Of a stretch of 36,861 bases of DNA, positions 17,053 to 26,025 are shown in pieces; the first letter of the stretch is position 1; each line of letters opens with the position of its first letter. Made by a program: the position numbers and the translations under genes. The stretch is from Mesorhizobium sp. (GTDB lineage: Bacteria > Pseudomonadota > Alphaproteobacteria > Rhizobiales > Rhizobiaceae), in the NCBI GenBank assembly GCA_004020645.1, contig SAQL01000044.1:1-36861 (forward strand), given 5' to 3'. The notes under the pieces were generated by a model. It saw only the letters and a program-made list of their open reading frames with translations, searched no databases and was not told where the DNA came from.

Positions 17053-18282
17053 ATGGACGACGCCCGGTCCCGGCAGGTCGTTATCGCCGGAGCCGGCGTC
17101 GCCGGACTGACTGCAGCGCTGGCGTTTTCCGAGCGCGGCTATCTGGTGCGGCTGTTCGAACAGGCGCCGCGCCTCGAAGCGGCCGGCGCCGGTATCCAGC
17201 TCTCACCCAACGCAACGCGCATCCTTCGCCAGCTCGGCGTGCTCGACCGGCTGTTGCCGGCGGCGGTGCGGCCGGAGGCGGTCGTTCTCAAAGAGGCGGC
17301 CACGCTGCGCGAGCTGGCGCGGGTGCCGCTTGGCGAAGCAGCCGAAAGGCGCTGGCAGGCGCCCTATCTCGTCGCTCATCGGGCCGATCTGCAAGACGCG
17401 CTGATGGCGCGCCTTGCCGAGCAGCCGGACATCAGCCTCGCCACCGGCGCGCGCGTCAGCGGAGTCGCTGCAGGACCGCGCCATACCACGGCAACAGTCG
17501 AGATTGCAGGCAAGACGGTCGAAGCCGACGGCTTTCTGCTGATCGGCGCCGACGGCGTCTGGTCGGCGATCCGCGCTTTTGGCAGGCTTCGGGCCAAAAG
17601 CCGGTTTTCGGGGGAGCTTGCCTGGCGCGCTACGATCAGTGCAGACAGCGTCGCGGGGGAAGCCGTTGCGGCGGTCGGCGCCGCCAATTGCGTGACAACC
17701 TTCCTGCATCCCGGCTTCCACCTCGTCGCCTATCCGGTCAGTAACGGCACGGCGTTCAACCTGGCCGCCTTCACCAGGGGCGAGATCATCGCCGAGGGCT
17801 GGTCGGGCCGCGCCGACCCCAATATCCTCGCCGGCGCCATGCGCGGCACGGCGGCAGCACTGGCCCGGCTTGCCGAGGATGCCGGCCCGTGGACCGCATG
17901 GCCTATCCATACGGTCGACCAAGGACAGCCATGGACGACGCCCGCCGGCATCGCCCTGATCGGCGACGCGGCGCATGCGATGACGCCGTTTGCAGCGCAG
18001 GGCGCGGCGATGGCGATCGAGGATGCCGCAACCCTCGCCGGCTTTGTCGCCGCCTCGCCTGCCGATCCCGGGAGCGCGCTTGCCGCCTGGGAAAAGGTGC
18101 GGCGCCCGCGCATCGCCAAGGTCACCCGCCGCGGTGCCGTCAACCGCTTCGCTTGGCATGCAGCGGGGCCGGTGGCCGTCGCGCGCAACCTGTTCCTGAA
18201 GCTGCGCTCGCCGGAAAAGCTCGCGGCCGATCTCGACTGGCTCTATGGCTGGCGGCCGCCGGAAGTTGGCGATCGGCGATGA
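17053..18282 (+). CDS. FAD-dependent aromatic-ring monooxygenase (salicylate hydroxylase type)
   Basis: This 409-residue group A flavoprotein uses NAD(P)H and oxygen. It has the FAD fingerprint GAGVAG (13-18) with E36, the second FAD/NADPH motif IGADGVWSAIR near residue 165, and GDAAHAMTPFAAQGAAMAIEDA from about residue 304. It resembles salicylate or 6-hydroxynicotinate monooxygenases, but the substrate is not deducible. It follows the zinc-finger gene by 10 bases. No catabolic genes are nearby, so a biosynthetic or repair role is possible. Confidence 0.9.
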   Translation: MDDARSRQVVIAGAGVAGLTAALAFSERGYLVRLFEQAPRLEAAGAGIQLSPNATRILRQLGVLDRLLPAAVRPEAVVLKEAATLRELARVPLGEAAERRWQAPYLVAHRADLQDALMARLAEQPDISLATGARVSGVAAGPRHTTATVEIAGKTVEADGFLLIGADGVWSAIRAFGRLRAKSRFSGELAWRATISADSVAGEAVAAVGAANCVTTFLHPGFHLVAYPVSNGTAFNLAAFTRGEIIAEGWSGRADPNILAGAMRGTAAALARLAEDAGPWTAWPIHTVDQGQPWTTPAGIALIGDAAHAMTPFAAQGAAMAIEDAATLAGFVAASPADPGSALAAWEKVRRPRIAKVTRRGAVNRFAWHAAGPVAVARNLFLKLRSPEKLAADLDWLYGWRPPEVGDRR

Positions 18283-18354
18283 AAGCTCGACCGGTTGGCG
18301 CGCGGTCGATTTCTACCCCACTCGCCAATGCCAAGCCGACTGATCCCTGAACTC

Positions 18355-19023
18355 TTAATTATAAATCCGCATCGACAGGTCGAGCGAGGCCGGCAGCGGA
18401 TTCCACCAGCCTGTCCGCAGGCCGGCGATACGCAGAGCCGCCGCTGTCCAGGTGTTGCAGCCGACCAGCGCATTGAAATGGCCGTTGGCTTCGTAGAAGC
18501 GGTCGAACCTGGAATAGGCGGCATTCTCGATCAGGATCGGACCATTCGGCCCTTGCTGGAAACTCGCCGCGATAAAGTCGAGCAGTGCTGCAAAGCGCTC
18601 TTCGCTGATGTCGAAGCCGGCGACGTCGGGATGCGGCTCGACAATGTTGCCGGCGACATCGACATGCATCACCGAAGCGTCAACGGTCAGCGCCTTCATC
18701 ACCGGCACCGCCTTCAGTTCCGACCAGGTCGGCGTCTCCAGATAGAAGGCGCGGCCTCCCCAGCCGAAGACGATATAGCGGACTTCAGCCATGTCGGCCG
18801 GGATGCCGCTATCGACCAGGAAATGGAAGCGCTTGCGCACATCGTCGTCGACCGGGATGGCGATATCGGTGTGGATCGGATTTTTCAGCACCAGGATGTG
18901 CCTGGTGGCGACGGGGTCGGCGGCGGCCGCCGGCAAAAGCGGCCGTGGAATGACTGTGCCCAGCATCACGGCAAGCACGATTGCCACCACCAGACTGGCG
19001 AGAAAGCGCCCAAGCTTTTTCAT
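18355..19023 (-). CDS. DUF2459 / TIGR02117 family protein
   Basis: This 222-residue protein has one N-terminal hydrophobic segment (LGRFLASLVVAIVLAVMLGTVI), likely a membrane anchor or signal. The family motifs are LKNPIHTDIAIPV, YIVFGWGGRAFYLETPTWSELK, ALTVDASVMHVD and VGCNTWTAAALRIAGL. The family is found in Gram-negative bacteria, and its conserved His and Cys suggest a hydrolase-like site, but no activity is known. Members are often annotated as urease-associated from gene context; no urease gene is present here. Confidence 0.88.
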   Translation of the reverse strand: MKKLGRFLASLVVAIVLAVMLGTVIPRPLLPAAAADPVATRHILVLKNPIHTDIAIPVDDDVRKRFHFLVDSGIPADMAEVRYIVFGWGGRAFYLETPTWSELKAVPVMKALTVDASVMHVDVAGNIVEPHPDVAGFDISEERFAALLDFIAASFQQGPNGPILIENAAYSRFDRFYEANGHFNALVGCNTWTAAALRIAGLRTGWWNPLPASLDLSMRIYN

Positions 19024-19096
19024 GAAGGACGGCCTTTTTCATGAGCGACGGCCTTGCAATCGAGGCGTGATCGCCTGCTGACAGCTCAGACGCAAA

Positions 19097-19127
19097 AGAG
19101 CCCGGCCGGATTTCGGCCGGGCTCTTC
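19097..19127 (-). terminator. Terminator of the aap operon
   Basis: The perfect 10-bp stem GAGCCCGGCC / GGCCGGGCTC is followed on the minus strand by CTTTTG. It lies 20 bases after aapP. The reverse direction also has CTTCT, so it may stop readthrough both ways. Confidence 0.85.
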
Positions 19128-19144
19128 TGATTTGCAGAGGGCGA

Positions 19145-19948
19145 TCAGTGCAGGATCTGCGACAGGAACAGTTTTGTGCGCTCGTGGCGCGGATTGTCAA
19201 AGAACTCGGCCGGCGTATTCTGCTCGACGATCTGGCCCTGGTCCATGAAGATCACCCGGTTGGCGACCTTGCGGGCAAAGCCCATCTCGTGGGTGACGCA
19301 GAGCATGGTCATGCCCTCTTCGGCGAGGCCAACCATCGTCTCCAGCACTTCCTTGATCATTTCCGGATCGAGCGCCGAGGTCGGCTCATCGAACAGCATG
19401 ATACGCGGGTTCATGCATAACGAGCGGGCGATGGCGACGCGCTGCTGCTGGCCGCCGGAAAGCTGGCCGGGATATTTGTTGGCCTGTTCCGGGATCTTGA
19501 CGCGCGTGAGGAAGTGCATGGCGATTTCCTCGGCCTGCTTCTTCGGCGTCTTGCGCACCCAGATCGGCGCCAGTGTGCAGTTTTCCAGGATGGTCAGATG
19601 CGGGAACAGGTTGAAGTGCTGGAACACCATGCCGACCTCGCGGCGCACCTCGTCGATCTTCTTGAGATCGTTGGTCAATTCCTTGCCGTCGACGATGATC
19701 TTGCCCTTCTGGTGCTCTTCCAGCCGGTTGATGCAGCGAATCATCGTCGATTTGCCGGAGCCCGAAGGGCCGCAAATGACGATCCGCTCGCCGCGCATCA
19801 CCTTAAGGTTGATGTCTTTCAGCACATGGAATTCGCCGTACCATTTGTGCATGGCGATGATGTCGATGGCGACATCGGTGGTGGAAACCTGCATCTTGGC
19901 GGCATTGACCTTGATCTCTTCCGCGCTGACTGCATTTTCTGTGGCCAT
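19145..19948 (-). CDS. aapP: General L-amino acid ABC transporter, ATP-binding protein
   Basis: This 267-residue ATPase drives the Aap importer. Walker A is GPSGSGKST (60-68), the ABC signature LSGGQQQR is at 163-170, Walker B IMLFDEPT is at 183-190 and the switch histidine is H220. It is last in aapJQMP. Aap is a broad-specificity amino-acid uptake system of rhizobia that is important for nitrogen exchange with the legume host. Confidence 0.97.
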   Translation of the reverse strand: MATENAVSAEEIKVNAAKMQVSTTDVAIDIIAMHKWYGEFHVLKDINLKVMRGERIVICGPSGSGKSTMIRCINRLEEHQKGKIIVDGKELTNDLKKIDEVRREVGMVFQHFNLFPHLTILENCTLAPIWVRKTPKKQAEEIAMHFLTRVKIPEQANKYPGQLSGGQQQRVAIARSLCMNPRIMLFDEPTSALDPEMIKEVLETMVGLAEEGMTMLCVTHEMGFARKVANRVIFMDQGQIVEQNTPAEFFDNPRHERTKLFLSQILH

Positions 19949-19969
19949 GGCAGGTTCCCTTTTTTGTTC

Positions 19970-21127
19970 TTAGCGTTTGTAGCTGGTGTCGAGCCGGCGT
20001 TCCGTGAACATCGAATAACGCGACATACCGAAGCAAAATAGCCAGAAAACGAAGGCGGCGAACACCAGGCCGGACCTGGCCGTCTGCGCCGTCGCCCAGT
20101 TGGCGTCGGAGAAATTCTGTTTGACGACGCCGAGCAGGTCGAACATCGAGATGACGATGACCAGGCTGGTGTCCTTGAACATGCCAATGAAGGTGTTGAC
20201 GATGCCGGGAATGACCAGCTTTAGCGCCTGCGGCATCACGATCAGGCCCATCTTCTGCCAGTAGCCGAGGCCGAGCGAATCGGCGCCTTCATATTGGCCC
20301 TTGGGGATCGCCTGCAGGCCGCCGCGTATCACTTCGGCCATGTAGGCAGCGGCAAACAGCGACACGCCGATTAGTGCCCTGAGAAACTTGTCGAAGCTGA
20401 CGCCGGCCGGCAGGAACAGCGGCAACATGACGCTGGCAAAGAACAGCACGGTGATCAGCGGAATGCCGCGCACCGTCTCGATGAAGATGATGCACAGCAT
20501 CTTGACGATCGGCATATTCGAGCGCCGGCCGAGCGCCAGCACGATACCGACCGGCAGCGACACGGCAATGCCGACGAAGGATAGGCTGAGCGTCACCAGC
20601 AGCCCGCCCCACAGCGAGGTTTCGACAAGTGGCAGGCCGAACGTGCCTCCGACCAGCAGGATGAAGGCAACGACCGGCAGCGCCCCAAAGAGCAAAATGG
20701 CGTTCAGCCCCTTGCGCGGCACCTTCGGGATGAGCAGCGGCACCAGAAGTGCCACGAACAGGATGGCGACCAGGATCGGCCGCCAGCGCTCATCGATCGG
20801 ATAACGGCCGAACATGAACTGGCCGAACTTGGCGTTGACGAAGGCCCAGCAGGCGCCGGACCAGCCGTCCGGCTGGATGCCGCCTTGCGCCACGGTGGCG
20901 CAGACCGTGCGGTCCGTGCCGGTCCACTGGGCACTGATGAAGGCCCAGTTGATCACTTGCGGCAGGATCATCGCGACCAGGACGATGCCGATGATGGTCA
21001 GGATCGTGTCACCGGTCGACGCGATCAGGTTTTTGCGTATCCAGGCGCCCAGGCCGCGCTCGCTTGGCGGCGCCGACTGTGCCAGCGCCATTTCGACGCG
21101 AACGAACGAAAGATCGTGTTCCTGCAT
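19970..21127 (-). CDS. aapM: General L-amino acid ABC transporter, permease AapM
   Basis: This 385-residue inner-membrane permease has an N-terminal helix, a periplasmic insertion of about 100 residues (WTGTDRTVCATVAQGGIQPDGWSGACWAF), and the C-terminal binding-protein-dependent transport domain with the EAA loop around AIPKGQYEGADSLGLGYWQKMGLIVMPQALKLVIP. Length and the inserted loop are characteristic of AapM rather than smaller HisM-type permeases. It lies between aapQ and aapP with short gaps. Confidence 0.96.
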   Translation of the reverse strand: MQEHDLSFVRVEMALAQSAPPSERGLGAWIRKNLIASTGDTILTIIGIVLVAMILPQVINWAFISAQWTGTDRTVCATVAQGGIQPDGWSGACWAFVNAKFGQFMFGRYPIDERWRPILVAILFVALLVPLLIPKVPRKGLNAILLFGALPVVAFILLVGGTFGLPLVETSLWGGLLVTLSLSFVGIAVSLPVGIVLALGRRSNMPIVKMLCIIFIETVRGIPLITVLFFASVMLPLFLPAGVSFDKFLRALIGVSLFAAAYMAEVIRGGLQAIPKGQYEGADSLGLGYWQKMGLIVMPQALKLVIPGIVNTFIGMFKDTSLVIVISMFDLLGVVKQNFSDANWATAQTARSGLVFAAFVFWLFCFGMSRYSMFTERRLDTSYKR

Positions 21128-21131
21128 GATC

Positions 21132-22319
21132 CTACCTCTCCACCAGTGCCATTCTGGCGTTGACCACGTTCATGATCGCCGAGGTCAGCAAGCTGAGCGC
21201 GAGATAGACGGCCATCATGATCACCACACCCTCGACCGCCTGGCCGGTCTGGTTCAGCACCGTTCCGGCGATTGCAGTCAAGTCCGGATAGCCGATGGCG
21301 ATGGCCAGCGAAGAGTTCTTGGTCAGGTTGAGATATTGGCTGGTCAACGGCGGAATGACGATGCGCATGGCTTGCGGAATGACGACAAGCCGCAGGATCG
21401 GTCCCGCCCGCAGCCCGAGCGCAGCGGCCGCCTCGGTCTGGCCTTTGTTGACGCCCCTGATGCCGGCGCGCACGATCTCGGCGATGAAGGCCGCGGTATA
21501 GCATGACAGCGCCAGGTAGAGCGACAGGAACTCCGGCCTGACCTGGAAGCCGCCAGTCAGGTTGAACGTCGATTGCTTTGGATAATCGAAGCTCAGCGGG
21601 AAACCGCTCAGCGCGTAGGCCAGCAACGGCAAGCCGATGATCAAAGCCGTCGATGTCCAGAACACCGGGAATTGCTGGCCGGTCGCCATCTGCCGCTGAC
21701 GCGCCTTGCGGGCGACGAACCACGCCATGGCGATGCCGAGAAGCAGAGCAACCAGGATCAGCCAGGAGCCGTCGCCCCACACGGCGCGCGGAAAATAAAA
21801 GCCGCGTTGGTTGAGAAAGGAACTGAACGGCAAATTGATGCTCTCGCGCGGCGGCGGCAGCACGGCAAGCACGCCGGAGTACCAGAAGAAGATGACCAGC
21901 AGAGGCGGGATATTGCGGAAGACCTCTACATAGACCGTGCAGATCTTCCTGATCAGCCAGTTGTGCGAAAGCCGGCCGATGCCGATGATAAAGCCGATGA
22001 GGGTCGCGGTGATGATGCCGGCGACGGCAACAATCACTGTGTTGAGAAAGCCGACCAGAATGGCGCGGCCATAGGTCGAATCCGACGAATAAGCGATCGC
22101 GCTCTCACTGATGTCGAAGCCGGCGCGGCTGTTGAGGAAGCCGAAACCGGAAGCGATGCGCAGGCGCGTCAGATTGGCAATGACGTTTTGGGCGATCCAC
22201 CAGACCAACGCCACCAGCACGATGACGACCACCGCCTGGAAGAATATGCCGCGGATCTTCGGATCATTGATGAAGGAGCCGCGGCTTGGCTCCTCGCGAA
22301 GAATTTCCTGCGATGCCAT
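21132..22319 (-). CDS. aapQ: General L-amino acid ABC transporter, permease AapQ
   Basis: This 395-residue permease pairs with AapM to form the membrane channel. It has the same plan of an N-terminal helix, an extended loop region and the C-terminal transport domain with EAA-type motif GIRGVNKGQTEAAAALGLRAGPILRLVVIPQAMRIVIPPL. It stops 4 bases before aapM starts. Family members are about 380-400 residues. A stem-loop separates it from aapJ. Confidence 0.96.
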   Translation of the reverse strand: MASQEILREEPSRGSFINDPKIRGIFFQAVVVIVLVALVWWIAQNVIANLTRLRIASGFGFLNSRAGFDISESAIAYSSDSTYGRAILVGFLNTVIVAVAGIITATLIGFIIGIGRLSHNWLIRKICTVYVEVFRNIPPLLVIFFWYSGVLAVLPPPRESINLPFSSFLNQRGFYFPRAVWGDGSWLILVALLLGIAMAWFVARKARQRQMATGQQFPVFWTSTALIIGLPLLAYALSGFPLSFDYPKQSTFNLTGGFQVRPEFLSLYLALSCYTAAFIAEIVRAGIRGVNKGQTEAAAALGLRAGPILRLVVIPQAMRIVIPPLTSQYLNLTKNSSLAIAIGYPDLTAIAGTVLNQTGQAVEGVVIMMAVYLALSLLTSAIMNVVNARMALVER

Positions 22320-22343
22320 TCGACCATCCCCTGGAAAGAGAAA

Positions 22344-22370
22344 CCGGAAGGCAGGAAAGCTGCCTTCCGG
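22344..22370 (-). terminator. aapJ-aapQ intergenic stem-loop (attenuating or mRNA-stabilising)
   Basis: A perfect 11-bp stem, CCGGAAGGCAG / CTGCCTTCCGG, with a 5-base loop, lies 12 bases past the aapJ stop and has only CTCTTTCC after it. Such hairpins commonly give a surplus of binding-protein mRNA over permease mRNA. Confidence 0.75.
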
Positions 22371-22382
22371 ATCACATTTCGA

Positions 22383-23411
22383 TCAGCGGATCGGCGGAGC
22401 GTATTGTAGGCCGCCCTTGGTCCACAACGCGTTGATGCCGCGCGCGATCTTCAGCGGGCTGCCCGAACCGACATTGCGTTCGAACATTTCGCCGTAATTG
22501 CCAACTGCCTTGACGATGTTGACGACCCAGTCGTTGGAGACACCGAGATCGGTGCCGATCTTGGTATCGGCCTCCTGGCCGAGCACGCGCTTGATCTCGG
22601 GATTGTCCGAGGTCTTCATCTCCTCGACATTGGCCTTGGTGATGCCGAGTTCCTCTGCCTGCAACAGCGCGAAGTAGGTCCACTTGACGATGTGGTACCA
22701 CTGGTCGTCGCCTTGCCGGACCGCCGGTCCGAGCGGTTCCTTGGAGATGATCTCGGGCAGCACGACGTGGTCGGCGGGCGAGCCCAGCGTCAGCCGGATG
22801 CCATAGAGGCCCGACTGGTCGGTGGTGTAGACGTCGCAACGGCCGGCGTCATAGGCGGCGTTGACCTCTTCCAGCTTTTCGAAGACGACCGGGTTGTACT
22901 CCATCTTGTTCGACTTGAAGTAGTCGGCGAGGTTGAGCTCGGTCGTGGTGCCGCTCTGCACGCAGACCGCCGCGCCCGAAAGCTGCAGCGCGGAATTCAC
23001 GCCCGGCAGCTTCTTGGCGTTGATCATGAAGCCCTGGCCGTCATAGTAGGTGACACCGACGAAGTTCAGCCCAAGCGCCGTATCGCGGTTGATGGTCCAG
23101 GTGGTGTTGCGCGACAGGATGTCGACTTCGCCCGACTGCAGCGCGGTGAAGCGTTCTTTGGCGCTGAGCGGCGTGAACTTGACCCTGGTGCCGTCGCCGA
23201 ACACGGCGGCCGCGACAGCGCGGCAGAAATCCGCATCGATGCCTTGCCAGTCGCCCTTGTCATCCGGCGCCGAGAAGCCGGCCAGACCGGTCGAGACGCC
23301 GCATTGGATGAAGCCCTTGGCCTTGACGTCGTCGAGCGTGGCCGCCGACGCGGCCGAAGCCACCAACCCAAGCGCGGCGGCGCCCAGAATGCCGATTGCA
23401 ATGTGTTTCAT
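22383..23411 (-). CDS. aapJ: General L-amino acid ABC transporter, periplasmic binding protein
   Basis: This 342-residue solute-binding protein has a signal peptide (MKHIAIGILGAAALGLVASAASA) and then ATLDDVKAKGFIQCGVSTGLAGFSAPDDKGDWQGIDADFCRAVAAAVFGD, as in AapJ and BztA. The ATG at 23411 is selected because it begins the signal peptide. It is first of the operon aapJQMP and is separated from aapQ by a stem-loop, which suits its need for excess expression. It is divergent from metC across 443 bp. Confidence 0.96.
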   Translation of the reverse strand: MKHIAIGILGAAALGLVASAASAATLDDVKAKGFIQCGVSTGLAGFSAPDDKGDWQGIDADFCRAVAAAVFGDGTRVKFTPLSAKERFTALQSGEVDILSRNTTWTINRDTALGLNFVGVTYYDGQGFMINAKKLPGVNSALQLSGAAVCVQSGTTTELNLADYFKSNKMEYNPVVFEKLEEVNAAYDAGRCDVYTTDQSGLYGIRLTLGSPADHVVLPEIISKEPLGPAVRQGDDQWYHIVKWTYFALLQAEELGITKANVEEMKTSDNPEIKRVLGQEADTKIGTDLGVSNDWVVNIVKAVGNYGEMFERNVGSGSPLKIARGINALWTKGGLQYAPPIR

Positions 23412-23854
23412 AACCCACAGACCCTTTTCTGTTTTTTTCAGGCGAACCTGACTTTTTTCCGTGTGAACGCAGCTTCCCGTTCCGGCCCATTCCCGGAACC
23501 CCGCATCGCAACCGACGCGCTGCCTCCCATTCACGAACTGCATCGAAGGCGATTATTTCAGTGAGGTCAAGGAAAATGACCGAAACCGAAAGAGTTTGAA
23601 AACCAATTGCCGCAAATGCCTGTATTGCAGACAAACGCGCCTGGAAATTAGCCAGCAGTGCGAACAAAGCCGGCAAAGCCCGGTCAACGCAAATCGGGGT
23701 TGCGCCGGCAAACCCGTCCCTCGGATTTGCCGCGCATGACTGACTTGTCACGGATGAATTGGCATATCCAAAGTCCGCCGGCTGGCGGATGGCGAGCGGT
23801 TGCGCGGCCAATGCCGCCGCACTATGGCTAGCGCTTCATCAGAGGCGAAGCGCA
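23412..23854. promoter_or_regulatory. 443-bp divergent control region between aapJ and metC
   Basis: No gene is seen. On the minus strand TTGACC (23570-23565), a 17-bp spacer and TTCGAT (23547-23542) form a weak promoter candidate for aapJ. The aap genes are known targets of nitrogen control in rhizobia, but no clear NtrC or sigma-54 site was recognised. Confidence 0.35.
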
Positions 23855-25024
23855 ATGACAAAAGACGGCAACGAAATGGGCATCAACACGCGGCTTGCCC
23901 ATTCGGGCAACAATCCGCACGACTATTTCGGCTTCGTCAATCCGCCGGTCGTGCATGCCTCGACCGTGCTCTATCCCAACGCGGCGACGATGGCGGCACG
24001 CAGTCAGAAGTACACCTACGGCACGCGCGGCACACCGACCACCGACGCGCTTGCCAGCGCCATCGACGGGCTGGAAGGCTCGGCCGGCACAATCGTGGTG
24101 CCGTCTGGGCTGGCAGCGGTGTCGCTGCCGCTGCTCGCCTTCCTGTCGGCGGGCGACCATGTCCTGATCGTCGATTCCGTCTATCACCCGACCCGCAATT
24201 TCGCCGACACGATGCTGAAACGGCTGGGCGTCGAGGTCGAGTACTACGATCCGCATGCCGGCGCCGGTATAGCGGCGCTGATCAAGCCCAACACCAGGGT
24301 CGTGTTCACCGAATCGCCGGCCTCCAACACTTTCGAGGTGCAGGACATACCGGCCATCGCCAATGCCGCACACGCGGCAGGTGCGATCGTCATGATGGAC
24401 AACACCTGGGCGACGCCGCTCTACTTCCGCCCGCTCGACCATGGTGTCGACATCTCGATCCATGCGGCGACGAAATACCCGGCCGGCCATTCCGACGTGC
24501 TGCTCGGCACCGCATCGGCCAACAAGGCCTGCTGGAAACAGCTTTGCGAGACCTTCTACACGATGGGCTGCTGCGCCGGGCCGGACGATGTCTATCAGGT
24601 GCTGCGCGGCCTGCGCACAATGGGCGTACGGCTGGACCGCCATCAGCGCAGCGCACTGGCCATCGCCGGCTGGCTGGAGGGCGAGCCGGGCGTGGCGCGC
24701 GTGCTGCATCCAGCGCTTGCCAGCCACCCCGATCACGATCTCTGGAAGCGCGACTTCTGCGGCTCGAGCGGCATCTTTTCAATCGTGCTCAAGGGCGGCG
24801 GCCAGAAACAGCAGCATGCCTTCCTCGACGCGCTCAGGATATTCGGCCTCGGCTATTCCTGGGGCGGCTATGAGAGCCTCGCCGTGCCGGTCTTCCTTGG
24901 CGACCGCGTCGTCGCCAAGGGTCCTTACGACGGCCCGCTCATCCGCCTGCAGATCGGGCTCGAGGATGTCGAGGATTTGAAGGCCGATCTGGCGCGCGGC
25001 CTCACTGCGGCGGCGGGTGCTTGA
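23855..25024 (+). CDS. metC: Cystathionine beta-lyase
   Basis: This 389-residue PLP enzyme cleaves cystathionine to homocysteine, pyruvate and ammonia in methionine synthesis. It shows the Cys/Met metabolism fold: YGTRGTPTTDALASAIDGLEGSAGTIVVPSGLAAV, then MMDNTWATPLYFRPLDHGVDISIHAATKYPAGHSDVLLG with PLP lysine K207. The ATG at 23855 after AGAGGCGAAG gives the expected N-terminus. Its position divergent from aapJ matches the known order in rhizobia. Cysteine desulfhydrase side activity is usual for the family. Confidence 0.94.
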   Translation: MTKDGNEMGINTRLAHSGNNPHDYFGFVNPPVVHASTVLYPNAATMAARSQKYTYGTRGTPTTDALASAIDGLEGSAGTIVVPSGLAAVSLPLLAFLSAGDHVLIVDSVYHPTRNFADTMLKRLGVEVEYYDPHAGAGIAALIKPNTRVVFTESPASNTFEVQDIPAIANAAHAAGAIVMMDNTWATPLYFRPLDHGVDISIHAATKYPAGHSDVLLGTASANKACWKQLCETFYTMGCCAGPDDVYQVLRGLRTMGVRLDRHQRSALAIAGWLEGEPGVARVLHPALASHPDHDLWKRDFCGSSGIFSIVLKGGGQKQQHAFLDALRIFGLGYSWGGYESLAVPVFLGDRVVAKGPYDGPLIRLQIGLEDVEDLKADLARGLTAAAGA

Positions 25025-25171
25025 GCGACGGCAGGGGTCTTCCGACAGGCGCATCCTCGGCCCCAATCACGCAGGCCGATCTGCTGGCCGCAACGGCGCG
25101 CGCGCAAGCTGCAGACAAGCTGCTGGTGGACGCGGTAGCGTAGTCGGTGCCAGCCGCCGGGAAAAATGTTC

Positions 25172-25201
25172 GGGAACCTTTTGCCGGTTAGGCCGTCCAA
25201 T
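25172..25201 (+). promoter_or_regulatory. Predicted ECF-sigma promoter of the sigma gene (GGGAAC-N16-CGTCCAAT)
   Basis: GGGAAC (25172-25177) and CGTCCAAT (25194-25201) are separated by 16 bp. The same motif with the same spacing occurs before the DUF4142 gene. The layout is typical of an ECF sigma factor controlling its own gene. Confidence 0.65.
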
Positions 25202-25260
25202 GTTTCGATCGGAGGAATTGCCTCCGGTCCGGAGATTGGCTCGCGATGAGGAAACCGGTC

Positions 25261-25926
25261 ATGTCTGCGACCGTCCTGCCCGCCGCATCTGGCGAGATGC
25301 AGCTTGTCGGCCGTGCGCTGGCGCGCGAGGGCGGAGCCTTCCACACGATTATCAAAATGCACAACCAGCGACTCTATCGTATCGCCCGCAGCGTCGTCCG
25401 CAACGACAGCGAGGCTGAAGACATCGTGCAGGAGGCCTATGTCAGGGCCTTTGCCCAGCTCGGGGATTTTCGCGGCGAATCCTCTCTCGCCACATGGCTG
25501 TCACGCATCGTCATCAACGAGGCGCTTGGGCGTTTGCGCAAAAGGCGGCGAACGGTAGCGATGCCGCAAAATCTACAAGCCGAAATCATCAAGTTCCCCC
25601 TCAATCCCAGGGACGATCCGGAGCGGATGATGGCGCAACGGCAGATCCTCGAGCTTGTCGAACGGGCGACCGATCGCCTTCCCGATGTCTACCGGACAGT
25701 ATTCGTGGCGCGGGTGATCGAGGGTCTCAGCATGGACGAGACCGCCGAATTGCTTGATGTGCGGCCCGAAACCGTCAAGACCCGGCTGCACCGCGCCCGC
25801 GCCCTCGTCCGCAAGGCGCTGGCCGATCAGATCGGCCCGGTGCTGCTCGATGCCTTCCCCTTCGCCGGCCGCCGGTGTGAACGGCTGACCGCCGCGGTGA
25901 TGCAGCGGCTTGGCTTTACCGGCTGA
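25261..25926 (+). CDS. ECF-family RNA polymerase sigma factor
   Basis: This sigma-70-family factor of about 221 residues has region 2 (MHNQRLYRIARSVVRNDSEAEDIVQEAYVRAFAQLGDFRGESSLATWLSRIVINEALGRLRKRRR) and region 4 (RLPDVYRTVFVARVIEGLSMDETAELLDVRPETVKTRLHRARALVRK). ATG 25261 is preferred because AGGA lies 8 bases before it; ATG 25246 adds five residues. No anti-sigma gene follows. The next genes encode a secreted DUF4142 protein and a cupredoxin. Matching GGGAAC-N16-C(G/A)TCCAAT motifs before this gene and DUF4142 suggest self-activation. The C-terminal extension (FPFAGRRCERLTAAVMQRLGF) is longer than in minimal ECFs. Confidence 0.92.
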   Translation: MSATVLPAASGEMQLVGRALAREGGAFHTIIKMHNQRLYRIARSVVRNDSEAEDIVQEAYVRAFAQLGDFRGESSLATWLSRIVINEALGRLRKRRRTVAMPQNLQAEIIKFPLNPRDDPERMMAQRQILELVERATDRLPDVYRTVFVARVIEGLSMDETAELLDVRPETVKTRLHRARALVRKALADQIGPVLLDAFPFAGRRCERLTAAVMQRLGFTG

Positions 25927-25942
25927 TTTTTCCCGAATTCCC

Positions 25943-25972
25943 GGGAACGTTTGCCCCCAACCGGCATCCAAT
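25943..25972 (+). promoter_or_regulatory. Predicted ECF-sigma promoter of the DUF4142-cupredoxin pair (GGGAAC-N16-CATCCAAT)
   Basis: GGGAAC (25943-25948) and CATCCAAT (25965-25972) have the same 16-bp spacing as the site upstream of the sigma gene. It lies 54 bp before the DUF4142 ATG. Confidence 0.65.
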
Positions 25973-26025
25973 CATCGTCAACTGAAAATGCCCGGAGCCA
26001 ACCGCATCCGGCCAAGGAGAACGTC